From: Gonocerus acuteangulatus | Taxonomy: Eukaryota; Arthropoda; Insecta; Hemiptera; Coreidae | Length of the DNA: 64,000 nt | Direction: 5' to 3' | Assembly: GCA_946811695.1 (NCBI GenBank) | Contig: OX328123.1 | Span: 119,086,015 to 119,150,014, forward strand | In this document: piece after piece, positions 39,850 through 52,292 of the stretch | Layout: every line of letters starts with the position of its first letter | Numbering within the stretch: the stretch's first letter is position 1 | Notes under the pieces: generated by a model | Databases searched by the model: none | Told to the model about the DNA's origin: nothing | The model's input: the letters and a program-made list of their open reading frames with translations, nothing else | Made by a program: the position numbers and the translations under genes

Positions 39850-40433
39850 GTGTGTTTGTGTGTGCGTGTGTTTGTGTGTGCGTGTCTTTATATAGAGATA
39901 ATGGCTTAAAAATTGATTTCTCAACTATAATAACATTCCTGGCGATTGACAATTTAATCGAGTTTCATTTTCAACCTACAAAATTAACTTTCCTCATTTG
40001 CGATAGCTATAATTAATTAATTAAAGTTGTATTGCATCTGTAATAGTGAATTCTGAATTTTTCTTCATAAGAAAATGAAGTGTTATCATTTCTTCCAGTG
40101 ATCCGCTTGTCATTTTCTCTCTGATATTACATTAAAATTATTACATTATCAAATTATTGTCTCTGGAAGAATAAGATCCTGAATAGTTTAGTTATTTTAA
40201 TAAAGACCAGAAATTTAAGTCCTTTCGTCGTTTAGGTTACTCTATCTCTAATCTTATTATCACGACGCTTATGAAACATATGAGAGAGGGATTATATAAA
40301 TCAGTGAAGCTATGTAGGGGGGGGGGGTGCTTTACTGGGTTGGAACGCTGCATACGCATAATACCCGGAAGAAAATTTAAGTTTTAAAACTAAGCATTTA
40401 TTCGTAAATAAATACTGTTGAAACTGTTTCAAC

Positions 40434-40436
<3 letters not shown>
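39631..40436. other. (TG)n microsatellite and gene-free DNA
   Basis: About 110 bp of TG-rich repeat lies at 39,785-39,890. The apparent open frame through it is low-complexity. Nothing else recognisable except a G10 run near 40,318. Confidence 0.6.

Positions 40437-40503
<67 letters not shown>
40437..40503. repeat. (TA)n microsatellite
   Basis: About 60 bp of TA dinucleotides. Confidence 0.95.
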
Positions 40504-41458
40504 TATAGCTGAACCATAAACCGCGGGAAGTAAAATATCACCTGTAGAAAATTCATTGTGTAATTTTCCTTAAAAAGTCATTATGTTGTTTCTGCTTTTC
40601 TTCATGCAGCTTCTTGACTTGTTGAGTATCATTAGTGTCATTGCTTATGATCAGATAGAAAAAGGCATCCCTGTGTTTTCATTCTACTCTTATTTCTTTT
40701 GATGGTTATCCAAGTGGTGAAATCGTCTTTGTTTTTTCTTAGTCCTTGAAACGTTTGAAAAAATGTTATGCGTACATTTGACTAACTTCCACGTTTGTTG
40801 TTCATTGAGAGTAATTTTCTATTGATTATTTGTGGGTTTTCTTCCATAGGGAGGAAAACTGGGTTGTGATTTGGGCCTGATAACGCATTTCAAAAAGTTA
40901 ATCAACGAACAATGACGACGTGGTCATAAAATTACATCGACCTGTTAACGCGTTTTCTCCTTCCCTCCATAGGAAGCAAACTCACTTTACCGGGGACGCA
41001 ACGACGTAATTCAATAGTGGACAATGGAACATGAAAATAACGGTGATTCAAGATTTACTATATGCGTATGTATGTTTGCGCTGTAGCTGCCCCATAAACA
41101 TGGTATGATTTTGATAAAATTTGGTACAAAATTACTTTACTGATTGAAACATCAAGTTCGTTAACCAGCAGACTCCGTCCACCGTAAGACGATTTTTGGA
41201 ACGAAATTCCAGCGAAAAACGTCGCGGCCCTTGCGTTTTTCCGTTAATATGCTCAGTGATATTTTCTGTAGAGAAAAGTGCACGAATTCGCCCTTCTGAT
41301 CTGCACAGCTATCGGTCATACCGAACCCCTTAGTTTTTATTATTATTTAGAATTGTTTTTTTGTACAACTCAACAAACTGCACCTATCACAATGTTCGTT
41401 GTTAATAAACGAGAAAAACATTAAAATAAAAACACTGTTGGAGCTCCGATAATTATAT
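40504..41458. other. Diverged F1-like fragment, otherwise no gene
   Basis: At about 40,940-41,240 the F1 order is recognisable but degraded: GCGTTTTCTCCTTCCCTCCA, then AAAATAACGGTGATTCAA, AAATTTGGTACAAAAT and AAGTTCGTTAACCAGCAGA. No (TA)n is left. Confidence 0.5.
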
Positions 41459-44280
41459 AAAAGTCCGACTCGCAGGAACTGCAGCATCTTAGCGCGGTTC
41501 CGTTCATGTCCCTAGTGCCATTTGATAAGCTTAGAAAAGAAATAAACTTATTTTTTTTTATATATCTCGTGAAAATTGTCAAAATCCTCTCGAACATCTC
41601 GAATAAAAGTGATATTAAGGCGTCAGGGACACCGACAGTAGCTAACTTTTAGACAGAAGCGGAAATTACAGAATCTGGCTCTCATTCTAAAGCAAAGCTC
41701 TATAAATCAATACAAAATATGCCTAATAAAGCCTTTCTAGAGGATACAGAAGCATGGGCGTATATGAGGGGGGGGCTGAGGGGGCTGCAGCCCCTCCCGA
41801 AATTTTGAATTGATGATAAAAACTTCTCGTAAAACCCTTAAAAATAAATTAAATAAGATCACTTAGCTCTAAATATTTAGTATTCCATACCCTGGAAATG
41901 GTCTCAGCCCCCCCCCCGAAATTGTTTTTATATACGCCCATGTACCGAAGGATCAAGAAGAAGTACACAAGATTGAGTAGAATACCCTGCCTAATATAGC
42001 CTATATAGAATAACATGCCGAATAAAACCTATCTAGTAAATACACAAGGACAAATAAAAGTCTTGACGAATAACAAGTCAATAAAAAAACCTTTATTTAA
42101 CAAAATAAAACAAAGTTTAATTGCCCAACTACAATAGAATAATATACCTAATTAAGTCTATGGAGTAGACACAAATGGACCAAAAACAAGTCTTGTGGGA
42201 TATTGTTTTTTTTCTAATTAAATACTTTTTATCAATATTTAGTATATAACCTTTGTTGAAAACTATTGATTGCTAATTGATGAATCGGTTTACAACTAAG
42301 TAGTCTTTATGAATATTTAGTATATAACCTATGTTTGGATCTGAGTTTTCGGGGTGCTCTCCGCCTAGGCTTTGTATTTATGTCGGCAGATTCCTGGGGT
42401 ATATTTACAGCTCTTGAGGATTAACTCTTAGCAGGTAAATTTCCTGCGGCCCCTTGTTTCTACGGGCATTGAACCGCCATATTCGCTCATAGTATCTAAC
42501 CGTTGTGAAGTTTATTTTTTGGATTTAGGACTTAATATACATATGTAGACTAAATTGTAGCAAGAAGTAATCCTCCGTCGTCGGTTCTTAACTATGTAGA
42601 CTCGCTAATGTTATCCAATCTTAGACACATCGTATTTAAAATCCACAGCAAAAACACGACATTTCATCAGAATCCCCTGCTAAATAAAACATATATAGAA
42701 TAACATGCCAAATAAAGCCTATCTAGTGGATAAAAATAGAGGAAAAAAGCCGTTCGTGGTGGTAGAAAATCTTAAAAGTATTTCGCTCAGAAATCTCCGA
42801 AATATTGTCACTAATTTTACGTATCCTGTTTTATAGCCAAATAGAATTTATATTCTATAATCAATAAGAAAAACATACTAACAATAAAAAACTATGGGTA
42901 ACAGATGAAAATAGGGAATACCAAGAATAATTCTAAAGAACGAAATCAACACCAGTACTGTAATCTAGATATTCATACGGCATCTTCGAATTCTAACAAA
43001 CAAAATATTGATTCTAATTATACGTATCCTGTTTTATTGACAAATACATTTGACTACTATAAGTAATTAAAAACACTAGGGAATATGTCAAAGAACTCGG
43101 AGTAGGAGCCTCGACAGCTTCAAGACATTTGAAGGAAATCGACAAATCCAAAACTGACATTTCATACGGTACAGCCTGATATATTTTTTACAATGAATTG
43201 TTTTTCTTATTTTAATTAATCTGTTTTATTGTCAAATACATTTTTCCAACTTTAAGCAATTAAAAAATAACAAGGAATAAAAACAAACAAAATGAACCGT
43301 TCGAATAAACGAAATCAATTACTTCAAAGTTTAAGCACTTATTTCTCCGATTGACATAGCCTAATCAAAAATTGTTTCAGAATCTTTTTTGTAGAACATT
43401 TAGTAAGCTTTCGCATGGTAACCCTCCGTTTACCAATATTCCTAGCCGTCTTCGAGATATTAGGGAATGTATACGAAGTTCCCAAAACATTTCATGTCTG
43501 TTAATAAAATATTTTATTCTAATCCTTCCTTAGCTCCAAACGTAACCAAAATTTTAACATATTAGTGTTGATGAAATTCAAACATGCAGAAAATGTTTCA
43601 ACTGAATCCCATAATTTTAAGTATCAAAATCAAAGACAAAAAGAACAGTTCGAATAAGCGAAATCAATTACTTTAAAGTTTTAAGCACTTATTTCTCCGA
43701 TTGACATCGCCTAATCAAAACTTTCATTAGAACCTTTTTTGTAGAGCATTTAGTAAGCTTTCTAATGGTATTCTTCCGTTTCCCAAATTCTCAACCTTTT
43801 TCGAGATATTAAGGAAAGTATACAAAGTTACCAAAACTTTTTTATGTCTGTTAATAAAATATTTTATTCTAACCCTTCCTTAACTCCAAACGCAACCAAA
43901 ATTTCAACATATTAGTTTTAATGAAAGTAGAACATGCAGTAAATGTTTCAACTGAATCCCATGATTCTAAGTACCCAAACCAAAAACGGCATTCAAAAAT
44001 TATTTTTTCAGTTTTCTCGAAAACGGTTAAAGCTATCGCCTTGAAAATGGTTCCATTCGTTTTCCTAGCCCAATAAGCCTATAAAAAGAGTACTTACAAG
44101 CTTATGAACTCAAAAACCTAAGCGTTACGATTTTTTTTGCGCGAATTTCGCCCCAAACGCCATCTTCCAGTGGGCGGATTTTGCTGGTTAACGAACTTGA
44201 CCTTTCAAATTGGACGACAGATTTTTGTACCAAATTTCATCAAAATCGGACCATCAGGGAAGCCAGAAATGAGCGAACAG

Positions 44281-44341
<61 letters not shown>

Positions 44342-44342
44342 A

Positions 44343-44435
<93 letters not shown>
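41459..44435 (-). mobile_element. F1 family element, copy i, main part (interrupted)
   Basis: Reads on the minus strand. Its 3' end AAAAGTCCGACTCGCAGG is at 41,459 and its (TA)n lies at 44,286-44,435. The remainder of the copy is at 49,684-49,875 beyond an LTR retrotransposon. Inside are a MITE-like block (41,755-41,942) and about two tandem units of about 354 bp (43,300-43,930) containing TGTCTGTTAATAAAATATTT and CTCCGATTGACATCGCC. No coding capacity. Copy ii at 52,814-55,844 is its near-identical inverted partner. Confidence 0.8.
41755..41942. repeat. MITE-like G/C-run block inside F1 copy i
   Basis: Inverted ends ATGGGCGTATATGAGGGGG and TTTTATATACGCCCATG enclose CTGCAGCCCCTCCCGAAATT and TGGTCTCAGCCCCCC. 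Copies also occur at 55,352-55,548 and 5905-6187. Confidence 0.65.
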
Positions 44436-44439
<4 letters not shown>

Positions 44440-44605
44440 AGGGGAGTAATAGACTCTGTAAATGTAAACAAACAGGCTGAGGCTATATAAGCCTCAGCCG
44501 GATTAAATAAAGTTAGTTGTAATCTGATAGTCAGTGCGTTCTGTTGTCCCCGTGTGACTTACTATCTTTTTTAAAAACATCCTCTCCGTCTTCCAACTCA
44601 TAAGT
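44436..44605 (+). repeat. 5' LTR
   Basis: Runs from TGTTAGGGGAGTAATAG to CCAACTCATAAGT. A perfect 9-bp inverted repeat (GGCTGAGGC and GCCTCAGCC) holds TATATAA in its loop at about 44,475-44,499, and AATAAA follows at about 44,505. Confidence 0.93.
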
Positions 44606-44629
44606 GGTGCCGAAACCCGAATAACTCGG
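44605..44629 (+). promoter_or_regulatory. Primer-binding site
   Basis: TGGTGCCGAAACCCGAATA follows the LTR directly; TGG is the complement of a tRNA 3' CCA end. I did not assign the tRNA. Confidence 0.7.
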
Positions 44630-44706
44630 AGTGAACCGCGTTACGGGAGTGCATGAAGGAGAGGCGGAACCGTCTTACCGTCCAGGATAGATTGAATCAA
44701 CTCAGG

Positions 44707-45851
44707 ATGGATACAGGTGCAGGCGCGTCCGCAACGATCGAATGGCTTAAGTTCAAAGCCGCAGTCGTTATATGTTATATATATGCGTTCAGCTATAAGC
44801 CAAATAGACAAGTTCTCTGGTGATGTCGGAGAACTCACGCACTTCCTCAAGGATGGGGACCGTCTCACAGATGCGATTGATAAAAAGGCGGAGGCTGGAT
44901 GGCTGGATGAATGTGATGCAGCGACGTTGAAGGCTGCGCTCATAGGTAGAGTTCGGAGACAGGTACTGAATCAGGTCCAGAGCGACACCAATACACCTTG
45001 GGACACGCTTAAAGAGCGTCTGAAGAAAGCCTACGGCGGAGGCCGGTGGGCACCCGAGGAAGATTTCCTGAGGATGCTGCGGGAAACACGAGGTCCACGA
45101 CAATCCGTCGGGAGTTTTGCAGCCAAGCTGATCGCGTGGCACAACAAGATCCTGGACAAACTTAGCGAAAGGCCTGCCGCACCCGAATCGGTAGCAACGT
45201 CTCTGGTCATGCAGCGAGTGCTCAAAGTACAACTGAGCAAGGAAACAGGTCGAGTCATAGCAGCAGACACAGACTTCCTGACTGCCGCACAAGCCATGGT
45301 CGACGAGGGTGAGAAGGAGGCGGAGCTTCACACCGCGGCGCAAGAAGAAGAACCCTGGACCAAAGTAATAACTCGACGACCCCAAAGGGATCACCCGAGA
45401 AGTCATGATAGAGACAGCCGAGAGCGGAGGAGGAATTGGAGAGCTTCTAGAGATGACGTGCGCAGAGACACAGCTCGACGGGAACCTTTCAGACGTCGCG
45501 AAGGTGAAAGACGGGAGCAATCGAAACGATGCTACGAGTGCGGGCGATCGGGGGGGGGGGGGGGTCGCTGCGCGCTGCCCCGAAATAAAGTGCTTCGAGT
45601 GTGATAACCGAGGGCACGTGGCAAGACACTGCCCGTTCATAAGAAAGCAGAAGAAGGACCTTGGTGAAGCGATGGAGGTCAATTTCCATCGCATGCGTCG
45701 TGCGAGCTCGAGGCACAGTGCGGGGGGGTCTCAGCTGGACTCCGACGATAGCAGCGATTCGGAAGAAGAAAGGGTGCAGAGGAAGCCCCAGACGATCACC
45801 TCGTATGCTACCGTTTTGAGGAACACCCAGGTACGCAGGAGAGAAACTTGA
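44707..45851 (+). pseudogene. gag: gag: capsid/nucleocapsid, frame-broken
   Basis: An ATG at 44,707 opens MDTGAGASATIEWLKFKAA, but the helical capsid part (SQIDKFSGDVGELTHFLKDG, then ERLKKAYGGGRW) lies in another frame from about 44,786. That frame reaches a basic region rich in R/D/E and a first zinc knuckle CYECG at about 45,530. A G15 run at 45,550-45,564 then shifts the frame. The second knuckle CFECDNRGHVARHCP and an acidic/serine tail follow in the third frame to the TGA at 45,849-45,851. The breaks at simple-sequence points may be mutations or sequencing errors. In intact elements this protein forms the particle and binds RNA. Confidence 0.75.
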
Positions 45852-48800
45852 GGACGGTGCAAGCAGCGCGGCGACCCGAAAAAAGACCCCGTATCGAGAC
45901 AATATGGGTTGCCGATTATCGTGGAAGAGGGAGTGAGCTGGCTGGTGGACACGGGTAGCACGTGCACCCTGATCAGCAAGAAAGCGTTGGCGCGTCAGAC
46001 CCGGAGCTGGATGACACAAGAGATAAGAGCTTGCAGCTGTAAACTACAAACACTGGCGGGTAACTGTGACGTGGCGGGGGAAATAGACATACCCGCAGAG
46101 ATTTGGGGTTCCCCGGAGAGAGTGGTGACAGCGCACGTAGTCCCTAAAATGCCCAGGGAATACGATGGGATCTTGGGATGTGACGCACTTGCAACTTTGA
46201 GTGGGAAAATGAAAATTTCCAGTGAAAAATGGAAGATGCAGGTTGGATTAAAAACGTACTCGTGCTTGTCGGAGGCGATCGAAGACCATCTGCGTGTTGG
46301 GGCTATCGGACAAGAAGAAGGGACACTAAGTGCGTTGGTCAATGAGTTCCAAGATGTCTACCATCAAGAGGGCCAGCCACTCAGCGCGACGGGAAAAACA
46401 CGCCATGAAATTCATTTGAAAGAGGACCGCAAGATCTTTGTCAAGGAGAGAAGGTACCCGCAAGCGTTGAAGGAGGCCATCGCGGAAGAACTCCGAGACC
46501 TCGCTAAACAGGGCATAATAAAGCCAAGCACATCAGGGTTTAACAGTCCCCTGTGGGCGGTCCCAAAAGCAGGTTCGCCAGGGAGGTACAGAGTTGTCAT
46601 TGATTATAGGAAGCTCAACGAAGCCACTCAGGACGAAAAATACCCCATGCCACGGCTGGAAGATATCCTGGATCGACTTAGCGGAGCACGGATCTTCAGT
46701 ACCCTGGATCTGAAAGCTGGGTACCACCAGATCAGAATGAACCCACGAGATGAAGAAAAGACGGCGTTTTCGTTCGAACGAGGCCATTTCCAGTTCACGC
46801 GAATGCCCTTTGGCTTAAAGAACGCGCCCGCAACATTCCAAAGACTGATGGATGAGCTCCTCAACGGCCTGGACCCCAACTTTTGCCAGGGGTACATGGA
46901 TGACCTCCTAGTGTTTAGCCGGTCTTCGACAGAGCACACACAGCACTTAAGACAAGTGTTCCAACGGCTAAGAGAGTTCGGGCTGAAGTTGTCCAAGGAG
47001 AAGACCCGCATCGGATTATCCGAGGTTACCTTCTTGGGACACGTTGTCTCAGGAGAGGGGATACGCCCAGACCCAACGAAAATCGAGGCCCTATCTGGAA
47101 TAAAGGTACCCACGGACGCGAAAGGAATCCGGCAGGTGCTTGGAGCGCTTAACTACTATAGACGTTTCGTGCCAAGCATGGCGCGAGGGTTAGTGGAGGT
47201 CAACGATCTCTTAAAAAAAGGGCGAAAGGTGAGAGTAACCCCTCAGATGGTCAGGAACATTGAAGGATGTATTGAAATGCTGAAATCCGACCCCGTGCTG
47301 GCATTCCCAGACTTTACTAAGGAGTTCATCGTGACTACAGACTCCAGCAACTTCGCATTAGGGGCAGTCCTGACGCAAGAATGGCCCCAGGGGGAGCGCC
47401 CTATCGCCTACGCCAGCAGACGCCTTACTGGAGCAGAGGAGAGATATAGCGCCCTCGAAAGGGAACTCCTCGCCGTCGTCTGGGCCATAGACCACTTCCG
47501 ACCTTACCTCTATGGCAGGCGTTTCATAGTCCACACGGACCACAAGCAACTGCAATGGGTGTCAACACTTAAAGAAAACTCTGCCCGCGTCCAGCGATGG
47601 AAGGAAAACTTAAATCAGTACACCTTTGAGGTCCGATACAAACCGGGAAAGGATAACGTGGTGGCCGACTGGCTCTCTCGCCTCCAACATGTCAACGTGG
47701 TCACTACGTCCAGTGAGGGAAACAGCCAATCATTGCGTCAGTTCTTCCAAGAGTGGAATCCTGACGGAGAACAGAGCACGCGGGCCGACAGCGAAGCAAC
47801 CGCCTCCGCAGAAGAAAGGGAGCGAACTATGGCAGAAGTCGATGACATCGTTGTAGGTAAAAGTCGTCACATCGTCTGGGTGTCAACAGCGCAAGGCTCT
47901 CCACAAATTACTTACAGCAGGAAAACAAAGGACGGCCTCCGATGCACGGTGCGTGCCCCAGTCGCAGCAACAGATGAAGTCATTTGCCGACTGTTAGAAG
48001 ATGCATCAGTCCCGGGTACCACCACCTACCTCTATGTTGGCAACGCTACCGTGTGGACCAAAATCGCGCGCCTCTGGGAGCAAGAACGCATAGGTACGGA
48101 CAGGGTATTCGTCCAGTGCACGCGGCTAGGTGAAGTAATCACAGACCCTCCCACGCAGCGAGATTTGGTGCTGGCGCAACATCAAGGTAAATCTAACCAC
48201 AGAGGAGTCACGGAAACGCTGGCAGGACTGAGGCGAAAATATTACTGGAAAGGTATGGCTATGCTGGTCCGGGCTGTAGTAGCCGAATGTACCGTGTGCA
48301 ATCGGACGAAGTACGACCGACACCCCCCCCCCCCAAGCAGTTCAGGAGGAAACAATGACCCCCCTTACCCCGCTACTAGTGCTGCAAGCAGATGTCTTCA
48401 CGTGGCAGAACCAGTTGTGGGTTACCATTATCGACACGTTTAGTAAGGTAATCATGGCGAACCCTATCGTTGCGAAAACAGCAAGTGAGATTGTCAGAAG
48501 TTTCCTGCGTTGGGGTCAAACCTACGGAACTCCTGAGCTCCTAATAACTGATGGCGGGCGCGAATTTCGCAACGCTGATGTCAGGAACCTCTTGCGTCGA
48601 TGGGGTACACAGCATCATATAATGACGCCGGGTCACCCTCAGAGTCACGGGAGCATAGAAAGAGTACACAACACGCTGAGTGAGCACCTGAGGATCGTAC
48701 AAATGGACCGGGGGATCTCAGGAGAGGAAGCAATGGCAATAGCAGTGACTGCCTACAACCACTCAGTGCATAGTGTCACAGGGTTTACTCCATTCGAGGT

Positions 48801-49209
48801 ACTCTTCGGGACGCTGAGGGTAGGACGGGACGTGCAGGATTCAGCGGGAGAACCAGGTATAGTGGCTGCGGTGGTTCAACGCCAAGGAAATCAGAGACGA
48901 ATAACCCGAGAGACCAGGACACGTCTGCAGAAAGAAAAGAGAGATAGGGTGCAGAAACATAACCTGCAGGTGAAAGACCCGGGGACACATCTCAGGTTAG
49001 GAGATATCGTGTTTCGCAAACTGTCTACCAACCGAGCCAAGCAGGACCTTCGGTATGACGGGCCCTATACAGTCGTTGCGCTAAAGGAGCACAACGTCGT
49101 GACCATCCGATCACAGGAAACTCCACCTAGGCTGCGGACAGTCCACCTAGAACAACTACGCATACCGGCGAAGCAATCTCACGAACGAAGGACGGGCAAC
49201 GGAGTGTAG
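45852..49209 (+). pseudogene. pol: pol: protease, reverse transcriptase, RNase H, integrase, one frame break
   Basis: Pol is in the same frame as the gag tail, separated only by the TGA at 45,849-45,851. The protease has WLVDTGSTCTLIS. The reverse transcriptase has IFSTLDLKAGYHQI, MPFGLKNAPATFQ and GYMDDLLVF. RNase H has TTDSSNFALGAVL, ALERELLAVVWA and HTDHKQLQW. The integrase zinc finger (HQGKSNHRG, CTVCNRTK) lies before a C12 run at 48,323-48,334, where the frame changes. The core continues from 48,355 with LQADVFTW, ITDGGREF and SIERVHNTL, and a C-terminal domain ends at 49,209 with LRTVHLEQLRIP. Catalytic residues are all present. Confidence 0.88.
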
Positions 49210-49513
49210 TGTAGTGGTTTATATTTTCAGACGTATGTAGATAGATATCTTAAGTTATACTATTATTTTCGTTTAAGATTCATTTAATCTGAAGTTATCA
49301 TCCTTTTTTTTTTTTTTTAACCTGAAGTTTTTATCTTTTATTGTCTTAGCGTTAATTTCCTTATTAGTGTGTATTAGTATTAGTCTTTTTGTTTTTCTTT
49401 CTTGTGTTTTTTTTTGTTTGTTTCGTTGTATTTTATTAAGCTTGTGTATTACTATCCCCGCCCCTTTGGAAGTTTTCAAGTTTCTGGAAGAGTTCCAGAA
49501 ACTGGAGGGGGGT
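49210..49513 (+). other. 3' untranslated region of the LTR retrotransposon
   Basis: T-rich DNA between the pol stop and the polypurine tract. I see no env gene. Confidence 0.6.
49502..49513 (+). promoter_or_regulatory. Polypurine tract
   Basis: CTGGAGGGGGGT abuts the 3' LTR and would prime plus-strand synthesis. Confidence 0.75.
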
Positions 49514-49683
49514 TGTTAGGGGAGTAATAGACTCTGTAAATGTAAACAAACAGGCTGAGGCTATATAAGCCTCAGCCGGATTAAATAAAGTTAGTTGTAA
49601 TCTGATAGTCAGTGCGTTCTGTTGTCCCCGTGTGACTTACTATCTTTTTTAAAAACATCCTCTCCGTCTTCCAACTCATAAGT
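49514..49683 (+). repeat. 3' LTR
   Basis: Same sequence as the 5' LTR, with the same TATA-in-hairpin and AATAAA. Confidence 0.93.
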
Positions 49684-49690
49684 TATATAT

Positions 49691-49737
<47 letters not shown>

Positions 49738-49875
49738 AATTTGAACCACCGTTATTTTCGGTCTCTAGGGGTTCTGAAACGCGAAATTGTCTTGTCGGCA
49801 CTTCCAGATTGTTTCATTGTATCAACCTTATAAGCGGGGTTCCTCCCTATGGGGGAGGGAGGAACCGCGCTAAAA
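49684..49875 (-). mobile_element. F1 copy i, remainder beyond the LTR element
   Basis: The (TA)n resumes, then CAAATTTGAACCACCGTTAT, TGTCTTGTCGGCACTTCC, and the end hairpin GCGGGGTTCCTCCCTATGGG with AGGGAGGAACCGCGCTAAAA. Added to 41,459-44,435 it restores the full layout of copy ii. Confidence 0.8.
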
Positions 49876-50285
49876 AAGAAAGAAAAAAAAATACACATTC
49901 TCTAGGTTTTCCAACGTAGGTAACGAATGAAAGCCTATCTCAGTAACTCATTGCTATAAAAGTTGATACAACTTCCGAGCCGATTCAAATACGACTGATT
50001 CCGTTGAAAAAAGTTCCAGACTTTCGACATTCATCTAAACTATTTAAATTTTTAATACCTTTGGACTTAAGGAAGTATTAGAAAGGAAAATTATTAACAG
50101 ACTTGAAACGTTTTTGGATATTTTCTTAAATATCTCGAAAACGGTTGGAAAATCGTGGTACGTGGAAGGTGACTATTCGAAAGCTTCCTAAGTTCTGTAC
50201 AAAAAGCGGTTCTTTAGCAATTTCCCATGAGACGATCATAAAAATAACGTTTGTTCAAAGGGTCTCACCGTGTTTCCATATGAAA
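49876..50285. other. Diverged F1-internal sequence, no gene
   Basis: Weak similarity to F1 interior (TTAAATATCTCGAAAACGG, then AAATCGTGGTACGTGGAAG). No coding sequence. Confidence 0.45.
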
Positions 50286-50659
50286 TCTGCACTGGCGTCA
50301 TTTTTGACTTAGATGTATGTATTTTATATCTAGTTCCCAGAAATAATTTTTCGTTAATTACCAAACCTCTAACTGTACTCGTTTTGAGGGAATAAGGGTT
50401 GAAACCCCTAACTTCAAAGTCGTTTTTCTATGAAACTGTACTAGATATTTAAATGAAACCAACGAGAACTGAAGCTATTGATTAGGTGTACCTTGCGTAT
50501 TTTTTTAATAGTTTTCGGACCACTTATAAGATAAGAAAAAAAAATTGTGAAGATTTGAAGGGCGGTTTTCCCTAACTACTCCTCCAAGTACACCTACCAA
50601 AAAAATTACGTACATTTTTTTTTAATATTTATTTATGAGTATCCTCATAAATAAATATA
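50286..50659 (+). repeat. Duplicated segment X, locus B, left part
   Basis: From GCACTGGCGTCATTTTTGAC to ATAAATATAAAAAG, matching 33,181-33,560 with few differences. Confidence 0.85.
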
Positions 50660-52233
50660 AAAAGTCCGTCTCGCAGGACTGCATCATCTTAGCGCGGTTC
50701 CGTTCATATCCCTAGTCTAATTTGGAAAGATTAAAATAGAAGCAGTTATTATTTTGGTTCCACCAGTCTTTTTTTTTAAATTAATTATTATAATGGCGTG
50801 TCAACCCTTAAGGTCACTAACGCCATTCCTGTGAGTAGTAAAGTCTTGAAAGGTCATGATTTACAATCTTACCTGGAAGGGTCCGCTACACTAGAAACAG
50901 ACCCGCTAGTGACAAGGTCTTGGAATCTTGGAAATCTATATTTCTAACAATAAATTGTTTTTGTTATTTTACTTAACAAGTTTTATTGTCAAATACATTA
51001 TCCAACTATAAGCAATTAAAAAATAACAAGAAATAAAACAGACAAAAAGAACCATTGGAATAAACGAAATCAATTAATTTAAAGCTTTAAGCACTTTTTT
51101 CTCCGATTGACATCGCCTAATTAAAACTTTCTTCAGAACCTTTTTTGTAGAGCATTTAGTAAGTTTCCGAATGGTAATCTTCCGCTTCGCAAGATTGTCA
51201 ACGGTTTTCGAGATACTAACGAAATTATACAAAGTTACCAAAACTTTTTTTGTCTGTTAATAAAATATTTTATTCTAACCCTTCCTTTACTCTAAACGTA
51301 ACAAAAATTTCAACATATTAGTGTTGATGAAACTCGAACATGCAGAAAATGTTTCAACTGTATCCCATAATTCTAAGTACCAAAATCAAAGACAAAGAAC
51401 CCTCCCTATGAAGGACGCTAGGCAGTTGAAAAGCTATATATCTTGGAAATCCATATCTCTAACATTAAATTGTTTTTCTTATTTTTCTTAACCTGTTTTA
51501 TTTTCAAATACATTATCCAACAATAAGCAATTAAAAAATAACAAGGAATAAAAAACAGACAAAAAGAACAGTTCGAATAAGCGAAATCAATTACTTTAAA
51601 GTTTTAAGCTCTTATTTCTCCGATTGACATCGCCTAATCAAAACTTTCATTAGAACCTTTTTTTTAGAGCATTTAATAAGCTTTCTAAAGGTATTCTTCC
51701 GTTTACCAAGATTTTCAACCTTTTCCGAGATATTAAGGAAAGTAAACAAAGTTACTAAAACTTTTTATGTCTGTTAATAAAATATTTTATTCTAACCCTT
51801 CCTTAACACCAAACGTAACCAAAATTTCAACATATTAGTTTTGATGAAAGTAGAACATGCAGAAAATGTTTCAACTGAATCCCATGATTCTAAGTACCCA
51901 AACCAAAAACGGTATTCAAAAAATATTTTTCCAATTTTCTCGAAAACGGTTAAAGCTATCGCCTTGAAAATGGTTTCATTCGTTTTCCTAGCCCAGGAAT
52001 CATATAAAACGAGTACTTAGAAGCTTATGAACTCAAAAACGTAAGCGTTACGAATTTTTTTGCGCGAATTTCGCCCCAAACGCCATCTTCCAGTAGGCGG
52101 ATTTTGCTGGTTAATGAACTTGACCTTTCAAATTGGACGAAGGATTTTTGTACCAAATTTCATCAAAATCGGACCATTCGTCTTCTATCTAGAGAGCGAA
52201 CAGACAAATATATATATATATATATATAAATAA

Positions 52234-52292
<59 letters not shown>

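Larger units (their letters stand above)
44436..49683 (+). mobile_element. Ty3/gypsy-type LTR retrotransposon with identical LTRs
   Basis: A 5.2-kb element bounded by two LTRs of about 170 bp with no visible difference, a primer-binding site right after the left LTR and a polypurine tract before the right one. Pol order is protease, reverse transcriptase, RNase H, integrase. It is inserted within the (TA)n of F1 copy i; the flanking TATA on each side fits a 4-bp target duplication, ambiguous within the repeat. It is GC-richer than its surroundings. Identical LTRs mean recent insertion, yet gag and pol show frame breaks at a G15 and a C12 run. Confidence 0.92.

Noticed and set aside
39633..40016. 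127-codon open frame with Cys-Val repeats
   Set aside because: It reads a (TG)n microsatellite and has no domain.
44137..44471. Open frames reading long Ile-Tyr repeats on both strands
   Set aside because: They are translations of (TA)n microsatellites. The same applies to 32,603-32,923, 38,183-38,392, 52,961-53,176, 57,593-57,856 and 60,813-61,443.
44641..46019. Several minus-strand open frames across gag
   Set aside because: They are shadows of the GC-rich plus-strand gag/pol, which has clear domain motifs; the minus frames have none.
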